This document shows positions 21,273-30,329 of a stretch of DNA of 64,000 bases, piece after piece. The notes under the pieces are model-generated. The model saw nothing but the letters and a program-made list of their open reading frames with translations. It ran no database searches and was not told the origin of the DNA. Location of the stretch: positions 12,400,001-12,464,000 of the forward strand of contig AP026539.1 in assembly GCA_026075535.2 (NCBI GenBank), read 5' to 3'. Made by a program: the position numbers and the translations under genes. This DNA comes from Tricholoma matsutake (taxonomy: Eukaryota; Basidiomycota; Agaricomycetes; Agaricales; Tricholomataceae). Numbering within the stretch: position 1 is the first letter of the stretch; each line of letters begins with the position of its first letter.

Positions 21273-22664
21273 CTGAACTTTACACTGCCCCACATAGTCC
21301 TGGAGGAATCCTCCAGGAATCCAGTAGGACTCACCAGGAATCCAGTGGGACTTACCAGGATTCCTGGTATGTTACCAAACATCTAACCATAATGGAAAGT
21401 CAATTTGATCTCTTACAAGTTCAAGTGCCTCAACTTCAGAAATTTCACAATGTGCACACAAAACGGATTTGTGCAAAGCAGGAATTGAACTCAAGACCTC
21501 ATGATGAGGAATCACATGACAAATCAGACAAGTGTGCTCAACTAGTTGAGCCACAGGAGAATTATTTGTTATCCATATAAAGTTTATTTATGACTCAAAC
21601 TCAAACTCAAACTCTCTCAAAGTCACTATTAAGATCAAATAATTTTAATCAACTACATCCTTCGCATCTAATGTGAGGGATACAATACAATTAACTACAT
21701 AAAAAAAGCCCTCCCATGCACCTCGTGCAAGGGAGAGCCCTAAAAATATTTACAGATAAATCTGCATCGTTTGGGCCCTACATAAGTTTTTTTTGTTTGC
21801 TTTTTGTTTTTATAAACTAACTAACTTGTTTCTTTTGTTTTATAGGTTCTACTCTACTGGTAATGATGGCCAGACACGAGACAACCCAACACACTTACCC
21901 CATGCCTGCAAGCCTCTGCTCATAGGGTAGATTGTGAGTGTGCAGTCGCCGACAATGACGATGCCACTGCCTACCAGCACCAGAACCCCCAGAACACGAA
22001 GCACGGCTGCCAATCATGATGGATGATGACAACGGGGCCAATGACACACCATCCACCTCCAGCCCCATGAGCCACTGCTCGTGGGGTGGATTGTGGGTGG
22101 AATGGTGATGACAGCCACCACCACAGCAGCACCCCAATCTGCTGCTGCAAGCAACTGCTCATGGGGCAGAAACAGGGAACCATTGGGATGGGGATGATGG
22201 GGAGACAGGGACAGGGACAGGGATGGGGACAAGAATGGGGAGCAGGACCCATGCACCCACACCATGATAAGACACCACCAGGCCACCCCCTCCCCCCTCA
22301 TTTTGTGTGGGGAGGGTTTTTTTCATTTTTTTTCTTTCATATTAATGCCCTCCCCCTCGCCTGCATTTTACAATGGCGAGGGGATTTTCTTTATATTTAT
22401 TTTATTACTTAGTAGTAGTAGTAAGGACTCCTGGTTCATTTCTACTGGATTCCTGGTCTGTCCTCCTGGATTCCTCATAGTCCAAGTCCTGGGGAATTCC
22501 TGGAATGGTACCAGGAAGAGCCCAATTTACCAGGATTATACCAGGAATCCACCAGGAATCCTACTGGAAGAGAAACTGCCAGGAATAAACCATTTGGTGG
22601 ACAATGGCTGAAGCAGGGACTACCAGGATTCCTCCAGGAATACGTGGGGCAGTGTAATGAGCCC
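21273..22664. mobile_element. Element D: non-autonomous TIR transposon, 1392 bases, nested in G
   Basis: The duplication CAGTAATG (21265-21272 and 22665-22672) flanks it. The ends are CTGAACTTTACACTGCCCC and, reversed, GGGCTCATTACACTGCCCC. The left tRNA-like module (A box about 21535-21552, B box GAGTTCAATTCC at 21481-21492, minus strand) is present and the right one is missing. The AGTAGTAGTAG stretch just inside the right end matches that of element C, so D looks like an internally deleted and rearranged relative of C. The intron-like module with TACCAGTAGAGTAGAACC and GGGCCC lies inverted relative to B and C. Confidence 0.9.
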
Positions 22665-23159
22665 CAGTAATGCGTAAAAAAGACCAGGTTATTTGCATAA
22701 AAATTGTCTATATTTGTACCTTCTTTTTTCAACTTTTTTTTCCGTCCACCCATGCTGCACATAGGGCCCTTCATCACATTCCTGGCTCATGGCAAGTGAG
22801 ATCAAGTGGATTTGAGCCTGATTGTGGAGGGTGGAAGACATACCCAGTGATCAAAGAGGGTGCAAGGTATGTATTACCCAGAGATAATCACACAGCCACA
22901 CAAAAAAATGGGAGAAAATGAGGGTCAGCTTACATCCTACATATCTCAAATACAAGACTTACCTGTGTAACTCCAGGTCATACTAATGCAAAATGGGATA
23001 TTTGAGATGTTGAAGGTGATCAGGACAAGAATGATCATAACACTACACCAAAAAAGAGTAAGCTGCATTGAAAATGAGTGCCGTAATGTAAGAACCTTAC
23101 CAAATGCTATTTCCAATGGATTAGCATCACAAACCGAGTTCTGTGTGAGCTCCTTGTTC

Positions 23160-24560
23160 TGAGTATATGAGAGATGCATCAAAGCCCAGTGGAGAAGCAT
23201 GTCACACAGATAACACATTGAAGGATGCATCCCAGATCGAGTGGATCCATTTGCCATCTCAAGAGGCAATACAGAATGACCAAAAGAGAGGGCATTGCAC
23301 TGATGAGGAAAGTGGAAGTGAGGATGAGCTTCCCAAACTTAAAAGACAGGTAAGTGCTGAAATACCTTTGTTGATAATGTAGTCCCTGACAGTATCTCCC
23401 AACATTTCCCAGCAAACGTGGCAAGTGACTCAGACCGTTCTTGATTCCAACATGATAAGTGATGATGCTGATGAGTGAGAGGGTAATGCTGAGAATGCGG
23501 ATATGGATGATGGAAGTACGGAAAGCGGTGATGATGAAGACGATGTGCCATACACTGCAGATGAGGAGGCTGCAAGACAGAAGTTTCACCTTGTGTTGAA
23601 GGAAAGCAACATCAAACAGGTGCATATGTTATGTTGCTACTCGATCATCCAAACAATATGTAACATTGCCATGTCAGACCACAACCATCACACAGAAATG
23701 TGTCAAAACTCGTGATGTTTGCCTATGTTTCAGAGAACATGTCAGAATCATTGATGGAAAATAAATGGCAGGATATTACTGCCTGCTCTGTCTCAATGGA
23801 TATAAATGTCTTAGGTTATGTTGGTTTATTCCCATTTGGTGTATCTGAGTTTATTGTTTCATCTAGATCCCAGCGAATATGCACAGTCAACTATCTGCAG
23901 AAAAAACACCAACTGCACATAAAGCCTACCCACTCATGATTCAGCTCATTACGAAATGGGAGGAATATCTTGATGACCCGAAGTTTGCCCCCATGAAGAC
24001 AGCCCTGGAAACTGGTCTTGCAAATGTAAATAAATGGTATTGAACAGTGAAGGATACTATGATGTACTTTATTATGCATGGTAAGTTGTAAACCTTTTTA
24101 TTGGCCTTCTATCTGAAATATGGGACAGTTCTTGACCCTATGCAAAAACTCACATCTCTTCAAGCTGCTTGGACCAAAGGTGAGGTGAGAATGGCAAAGA
24201 AGAAGTTTGAAAAGATTGTGAGTACTGTCTTAATGTCTTCCCCTCATCATAATTGACATTCTAAGCAGTTTCTGGAATACAAAGCATGATACAGTGCAGG
24301 AATTACACCCACCCTGCCTACCACTTCATCCAAAACCCCCTCCAAGCAATGCTCAATCAGAGTTGCAGGGATGGATGATTTCATGGACCAATTCATAAAA
24401 AAATGAGAGGCTACATCTGTGACATTCATCTCAGCTGCAGCTCAGGTGGTTGACCCACTTGAAGAATTTGATCAATATTTTTCTTGCCCATGTGTTGACC
24501 GAACAGTTTGCACTGATCTGGTTGCTGAACAGATTCAGCATGTCATGGAAACATGAAGAA
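23160..24560 (+). pseudogene. Broken hAT transposase of element G
   Basis: Fragments in several frames, partly separated by likely introns, resemble the middle and C-terminal parts of fungal hAT transposases. They are AYPLMIQLITKWEEYLDD, KFAPMKTALETGLANVNKWY, VKDTMMYFIMH, then LDPMQKLTSLQAAWTKGEV and VVDPLEEFDQYFSCPCVDRT. An acidic N-terminal region (DEESGSEDELPKLKRQ, YTADEEAARQKFHLVLKES) precedes them. The C-terminal hAT dimerisation region is missing after about 24560. The family call is moderate. The gene is dead. Confidence 0.62.
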
Positions 24561-24844
24561 GAAAAAATTTGGTGGGTTACAAAGGCTACAAGGAGCATAT
24601 ACAAATGGCAGGCTTGAAGTACAGAAGGAAATTTGGGTTGCTTTAGATGCAGATTTTGAGTGTTGGAGTGAGGATGATGACTAGCTATGCACTTGTGGAC
24701 TTTTTTTCTTTCTTGAAAAAAACTTTTTTGGGCATGTTGGACCCAGTCGAACCTGGTCCAGACCTGGTCCAGACTCTGCAGGTCCAGGTCCAGGTCCACC
24801 AAAATTTGCTTGGACTGGGACCAGACCAGACCATGGACAGTGTA

Positions 24845-25090
24845 ATTGATAAATCCCTTTTTCATTCTCTCTTTCCATTTGTGCCAATTCTCGTCCATTA
24901 AGTGATTGTGTTCAGCAATTTTGTTCACAGTTGAATATTCTTTTGTCTGAATCAATTCAATTGCTGGTTGTGATGTGGCCTGCTGCCATTGTTGAGCAGC
25001 ATTAGAGGTGTAAACTCTACTAGCTCAAATAGGGGCTGAGGGTGTGTCTTCCTCAGGCTCTTCTGGTTCAACAAATTAATCTGACATCAT
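24845..25090 (-). pseudogene. Copia-2 Gag N-terminus
   Basis: The minus-strand frame starts at a Met codon near 25090 (MMSD, then a stop, then FVEPEEPEEDTPSAPI). It continues into EHNHLMDENWHKWKERMKKG, which is the typical copia Gag N-terminal region. Two in-frame stops are present. The frame is cut at 24844 by element G and continues at 21006. Confidence 0.82.
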
Positions 25091-25145
25091 GTGTCCAAGT
25101 CCAGAACGAGTTATTTAAATATGAAAAAGGCCAGGGCCCATAACC

Positions 25146-25319
25146 TATTGGGATTATGGTGTGAAGGAGAAGTTCAAAGGGATTAAATGATGGGAGTTTA
25201 GTACAAGGTAGAACATCTCATACTCTCCTATACTATGATGTACATATGTTGTGATCTATAAATACATCATGTTCTATTTTTATACATGATGCACTAGTGT
25301 TGTGCTTGTGATGTTGTCA
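25146..25319 (-). repeat. 5' LTR of copia-2
   Basis: The block between TGACAACATC (minus-strand start at 25319) and the primer-binding site at 25145 is AT-rich and has a TATA-like TATTTATAGATC. No second copy lies in the window, so the outer boundary is approximate. It overlaps the first bases of the DIRS direct repeat (GTTGTCATAA at 25313). Confidence 0.55.
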
Positions 25320-25718
25320 TAATGGCAGGTTCCAAGGGAAAGGAGTCCTTTTCATAGGCCTCTGCACCACCTCATGATCATATGACTAGCTCTGCTATCC
25401 ACATAGAGCTTTGCTCAAATCTCCCCTTTTCACATGGTCTGTGCCTTGGTGCTAGAGGCTAGCAGATGCCAGGTATAAGACAGATGAAGTGTGAATAGGG
25501 ACTCCTGTGTTGCTTCCTTTTGACTATCATCGGTTGCAAGCAACACAGGTAAGCACCTCATGCTCAGATTGCAACCAGCTCCTCATTTTCTCAGTATTGT
25601 TATTCAAGGGCTCCACCTACTATTTGAATAACATTTACTCACATTGTGAGAGCTTCCATGATCTTCTTCAGGCTTATCTCAACTAGGATATCACTTTTTA
25701 GGATTCATATGGCTCTCC
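25313..25718 (+). repeat. Left direct repeat of the DIRS-like element
   Basis: From GTTGTCATAA to GGCTCTCC this sequence matches 62869-63273 with about 95 percent identity by eye. After the MITE the repeat appears to resume for a few bases (GCTCTCCATTAT near 26100-26111). It may be an LTR-like or split-direct-repeat (A1/A2) end. Confidence 0.85.
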
Positions 25719-26092
25719 TAGTGTTGCCACTGGCTCAGCCGAGGTTTTTCAATAAATTGACTACAGCATGCCAGATAGATTTTATAAATTCACCAAAATA
25801 TTTGGCCATATGGACAAACCAATAAGCTGAGGGGTCTTCTGCCAATCTTAGTCGATCCGATGCCCCGTTCCTGACTTATTTACTCCGCTTTGATTTCAAG
25901 CCAAGCCATCAAGCCGAAATTTATTTATTAAATAATTCAGGAACACTTGATCGGATCAACTAATGTTGGCAGAAGACCCCTCGGCTTATGGACCCATTTA
26001 TATGCCCAAATGTTCTGGTGAATTTATAAAATTTATCTGGCATGCTATAGCTACTTTATTGAAAAACATCGGCTGAGCCAGTGGCAACACTA
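25719..26092. mobile_element. Foldback MITE of 374 bases with hAT-like ends
   Basis: The two halves are long inverted repeats of about 145 bases. The left begins TAGTGTTGCCACTGGCTCAG and the right ends with its reverse complement. GGCTCTCC stands before it. TGCTCTCC follows six bases after the end, which is an 8-base duplication with one mismatch and a small insertion. The first ten bases equal the left end of element I (30208), so the MITE is probably a small relative of it. No coding sequence is present. Confidence 0.85.
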
Positions 26093-26333
26093 GGCCGCTG
26101 CTCTCCATTATAGCTTTGCTATTCTATCCATTTGAATTCTACTAGTGAGTGGATTTCTTTATCCTTTCCTATCTGAGTACCTGACACTGTCACATGACAT
26201 GTACAGGCTTCATTGAATTGTTCAGTCAACATTTGATTTTCTTCGCTATCACTGCTCAGTAGTATCCTTTCATTTGCTCCCATCCTTCCTCTCTGCTCGG
26301 CAACTCCCCCTATTGACATCACTCCTTTCTCTC
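26093..26333. other. Leader of the DIRS-like element
   Basis: This short AT-rich stretch lies between the left repeat and the Gag-like frame. No gene or motif is recognised here. Confidence 0.4.
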
Positions 26334-27858
26334 ATGTCCAATGCTCCATCTCCCAGTCCTGCAGGACCTCAGGCTGAGATTGAAGATGCTGTTTGTGCAC
26401 ATGCAGAAGCATGCCAAAAAATTGTGGACAACACCATTTCTGAGTCCATTCCTGGCCCAACCTTTCTCGCGCAACTTACATACACTGGGGCAACACCGGA
26501 TGAGGCAAGGGACTACATTGAGCAATATATGCAGCATAGAAATAACCAAGAAGCTGTGGGATCAGCCAACACAGGCCTGCTCTCCACACAACCCAATCCA
26601 AGTGCTCCCAACCTGGTTGACACCGCTACATTGATTGCTTGGGTGCTACTCCGAGCAAAGGTTGATCACTTCCAGGGGGGCCTCCTCTCAATCCATCACA
26701 GCCTCTGGAGGATCTCTCTTGAATGAATTGGTGAGCCTGCTCGGTTGCTAAGGCACCACATCTATCGCAGTTGTTTGATTTGATGGCAACTGACCCTCAC
26801 CTTGAGAAGACTCAGGATCTCCTCTCCATTTACTGTCCACAGAGCTCCCAAGATATCCTTGTCAATAAGGCCCAGTTCGCTCTGGTTGGTGATCCCCTTC
26901 CTCAGACTATTTGGTGCCAAATTCTTCTTGATATGTTCATTGATTTTGAAAGACTATTTGCCTCAATGGACAATGGCTATGATCACCATGATGATCCAAA
27001 GGACTTCAGAGCTGGCTATGTGTTGGTCAAGAAGGATCTAAGCACCCTCTCCAAACCAAAGCTGACTGGATACGTGTATTTGGTGCCTGGTCTGCGGGGG
27101 TGGTTTGCTTCTTTCCCCACTGTGAAGCTGAGCTCAGGGAGTATCAGTTCATTGTCATGGATCTGTTCTGAGCTGTGCCTACAAATCCTCTTGTGGCCAT
27201 ATCTTTTGATGTGCAAGTATGCAACAAGTATTCCAAGAAGCCTTTCCATCTTGATGATCAGGCCCAACTCAACTTACCACTGCTTGCTCAAATGCTCTCT
27301 CTGACTTTGCCAAATCCTCCATGCGCGAATAAGAGAGTCATCTCTACTCAAGCATCTGCTCCTGCTAACTTGAAACACACGGATGTGGCAAGCATGGGAT
27401 CTGCTGTATTTGTGGTGAAGGGCATCGAGCAAAGGACAACGAGCAGTGCTTCACTCTCCTACAATCTCACAATGGATCATGAGCTTTTGGGTTTACAAGA
27501 GGATGTAACATGGTTTGCTGAGAAGGGACCACACTCTCTGAGTAATCCACTACTAAAACATAGGGCAGCAGTTATGCTTGACTCCCCTCAGTTTCACTGG
27601 GGGTTCGTATGGTTGGATAATTCAATAGATCACATTTCACCATCAGCACTTTACACTGAGACTGCCCCTGCTCTGTGATCTCCACCACAACACATTTTGG
27701 ATAATCCTGTGATCCAGGAGTCTATCCACTCTTTAGGCAATACAATCAAAGTTGAAACACCTTTTGATGTCGACAAGTTCAAGCTTCTATTAATGGATCA
27801 TCCAAACAAACCATTGGTATGGTCCATAATGAAAGGCATGAAGGCTTTTGGCCTTTTG
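26334..27858 (+). pseudogene. Gag-like protein of the DIRS-like element
   Basis: Starting at MSNAPSPSPAGPQAEIEDAV, the protein is followed through several frames: LAQLTYTGATPDEARDYIEQ, LLRAKVDHFQGGLLSIHHSL, FRAGYVLVKKDLSTLSKPK, FGAWSAGV, EYQFIVMDLF and VPTNPLVAISFDVQVCNKYS. A CCHC-type knuckle (CCICGEGHRAKDNEQC) lies at about 27399-27450. The order, with an AWSAGV block followed by a zinc knuckle, matches the ORF found upstream of RT in Agaricomycete DIRS-like elements. Frameshifts and a stop after SLE near 26725 make it nonfunctional. The coding sequence continues toward RT up to the element E insertion. Confidence 0.7.
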
Positions 27859-27866
27859 ATGAAGGA

Positions 27867-28858
27867 CAGTAATTTACACTGCCCCATATGTTCTGCACAG
27901 ACTGTGTGGACTCCATGCAGAGTCCAACCATCTGGTGACCAAAATGAAAAATTACACCCCTTTCACCATGGACTCCACCCCAGTCCATGTGGAGTCCACA
28001 TAAGTCCACACGGAGTCCGCATAAGTCCATGCAGAGTCCACATAAGTCCACATAAGTCCACACAGACTCCAACCATCTGGTGACCCAAATGAAGAATTTA
28101 GGCATGGGTTGATGGCAAAAAAAAACAAGGATGCCCCCACGACAGGGGACATTTTATTGGTAGTATTAAATACAAAAAAGTTGCCCCCCTGCCGAAGAGG
28201 GGGGCAGTAGACTATAGAATAAAATAAATAACCCACCATCTCGCTAGCATGCAAGACGGCAGGGGCAGGTGCATTCATTGTCGGCCCTCTCTTGTGGCCC
28301 CCTCTTGTCCCCCCTCACCATTCCCTGTTGGTCTGTATGCACCCCCCTTCCTCGTTGTTGTTCCACCCGTGATCCACCCCATGAGCAGTTGCTCATGAGG
28401 CTGGGGGTGGGTGGTGCATTTGAGCTGGCAATGTTGATGACATGGCTGTGTGCTTTGTCATACAAAGCCAAACATACATATGTAGTTGCATAAATGGCTA
28501 TAAACAATAATGGCTGCGTAGTGTAATGGTAATGTCCATCTGTACTTTATTAGTTAACCATGAGGCTCCAAGTTCAAACACCATTTGTGACATTATTTTG
28601 CTAAGCTCAAATGGTCTGCTCAGATGCATGTGGACTGTCCTTGCTGGTCCGACCTGGTTGATCACAGATGCGGATGGACAAAATCTGCAGAATCTGAGTA
28701 AAATATGTGGAATCTGTGTTAATCTGCACTGATCCATGCAGATTGGCACACCCTGTTGCACAGCTAAAATGGTTTATTGTATGGATTGCAAATCTGTGCG
28801 GAGTCCATGTAATTCTGCACGGATCCATGTGGAACATATGGGGCAGTGTAAAGACCTC
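27867..28858. mobile_element. Element E: non-autonomous TIR transposon, 992 bases
   Basis: The duplication ATGAAGGA (27859-27866 and 28859-28866) flanks it. The ends are CAGTAATTTACACTGCCCC and, reversed, GAGGTCTTTACACTGCCCC. GGAGTCCA and GGACTCCA words are subterminal. Only the right tRNA-like module is kept. A GAGCA-TGCTC palindrome (ATGAGCAGTTGCTCAT, 28380-28395) and short C/G hairpins (about 28132-28150 and 28182-28206) remain. It cuts the RT gene of the DIRS-like element. Confidence 0.92.
28516..28582 (+). promoter_or_regulatory. Right outward tRNA-like module of element E
   Basis: The A box is GCGTAGTGTAATGGTA (28516-28531) and the B box AAGTTCAAACACC (28570-28582) is degenerate. It reads toward the right terminus at 28858, as in elements B and C. 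Confidence 0.62.
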
Positions 28859-28866
28859 ATGAAGGA

Positions 28867-30207
28867 GAATGAAAGATTGAACTAGAAGAGCTCATTCCAA
28901 ATTACAAATCTAATGCTGAAGATGTAGAGGCAATTCAGGCTTTCCAAGGCCTTGAGATTGCAGCTGGGCGATGGTTGAACTCACTGGAAAGCACAGAGCT
29001 TCTCCCAGGAATGAAAATCTTCCCAATGTTCGTGGTTTGGCAGAACAAAAAACCCCATGTGGTGACAGATCACTCTTGCTCCAGAATAAATGATGGCATT
29101 CCACAATCAGAAGTTAAGGTCAAGTACGATGACATGCATTCATTCGGTCAAAATCTTCATGACACTTGTTCTGCTAATCCAGGAAGATGTTTGGTGACCT
29201 TCAAGTCAGACGTTGCCTCCGCTTTCCTCAACCTGCCTGCCCACCCCATTTTCCAACTTTGGCAAGTCGTAAGAATCAAAGGAAAACTATTCATCATTCA
29301 TCACCTTGTTTTTGGCAACCATGCTTCTCCTTGACGCTGGTGTGCTGTTTTGGGATTGCTGTGCTGGCTTGGAGTTTGCAAACTTGGGATTCCTGGCTTG
29401 CACATTTACATGGATGACTTCTTCAGCTGGGACTATGCTGACAACCTGATCTGGTACTGGGGAAAGTTGCATCCATGATGACAGGTTCAATTTTTACTTC
29501 TCTGGGAAATGATCTCCTGTCCTTTTGAAGATCGCAAGCAGGATCACAGTGAAGCATTGAAGATAATCAGCTTCTGGGTGGACATTAATGTGGGCAGTAT
29601 ATTGTTACCTCCATCTGCCATATCTGATGTTATTACAAAAATTGATCTTTTTCTGGCTACTCCAGGCTGTTCACCATCCCTTTGAACATGGCAATGCTTA
29701 GGTGGACATTTTATTGAACTGGATGTTGAATGTGCTTCCCTGGGGTCAGCCAGCCTTGTCAGAACTCTATTGCAAGATTAGTGGCAAATCCTGGTTGCAC
29801 CATGGAATCCCCATTAATGTGGCTGTCATTGTGGACTTGACATGGTTGAAGAATGTCATTCCTGCTGCCATTGGAATCTGCTTTACAGATATGGGTATGT
29901 GGCTGGATCACAATGCTGACATGGTTATGTGGACAGATGCAAGCCTTTGCAATGCCCTGGCATTTGTCTACTCCAACAATGGTTTTCTCTACCCCATCAG
30001 ACCTCCACCCATAGGAGTAAAAGTGGATATCTTCTTCCTGGAGTTGCTTGTGATCACATCCACTGTTCATCATGCTGGTTTGTTATCATGACCTCCTCGT
30101 CGAATCCTCATCTGGACAGACAGTCTGGATTCTGTTGCCATTTTGAACTCACTTCACATGGTCGAGTTGCTGCACAATGGCCCGCTGCTGGGTATTGCAG
30201 ACATCAT
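28867..30207 (+). pseudogene. Reverse transcriptase and RNase H (5' part) of the DIRS-like element
   Basis: After a frameshift near 28872 the frame reads EELIPNYKSNAEDVEAIQAF, then PMFVVWQNKKPHVVTDHSCS, CLVTFKSDVASAFLNLPAHP and, after frame changes, the RT catalytic box HIYMDDFFSWDY (Y-x-D-D). RNase H follows with MVMWTDASLCNALAFVYSNN, FFLELLVITSTVHHAG and WTDSLDSVAILNSLH, where the family has D, E and D catalytic residues. Several stops (after NHASP near 29333, and near 29480) show decay. The frame is cut after GIADII by element I and continues at 61540. Confidence 0.82.
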
Positions 30208-30329
30208 TAGTGTTGCCATGACTCAGCTAAAAGTTGACTTGAAAGCCAAAGTTGGTCACATGCTGGTTCAGGTCACACGCCACTTCCTGATGGAAACCGC
30301 CAGTTGATTTGGTCACAAATTTGACTCAG

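Larger units (their letters stand above)
21007..24844 (+). mobile_element. Element G: hAT-type transposon inserted in copia-2 Gag
   Basis: This block separates the copia-2 Gag N-terminus from its remainder. Its ends read TACATTGTCCAAGGTCTGG on the left and, reversed on the right, TACACTGTCCATGGTCTGG, 17 of 19 matching. GGTCCAGGTCC words crowd both ends (21010-21160 and 24730-24840). A weak 8-base duplication GTTATATC (20999-21006) versus GATAAATC (24847-24854, two bases after the end) is possible. The exact ends may shift by a few bases. It contains broken hAT transposase exons and element D. Confidence 0.75.
13954..25319 (-). mobile_element. Copia-2 retrotransposon, truncated at its 3' end and twice interrupted
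   Basis: Read on the minus strand: 5' LTR (25146-25319), primer-binding site (25129-25145), Gag start at 25090, element G insertion, rest of Gag and protease (21006-19844), element C insertion, then integrase, RT and RNase H (16771-13954). Without the insertions it is about 4.4 kb. The RNase H frame stops dead at the junction with the dehydrogenase exon near 13954, and no 3' LTR follows, so the 3' end was lost with the 3' part of the host gene. Confidence 0.85.
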
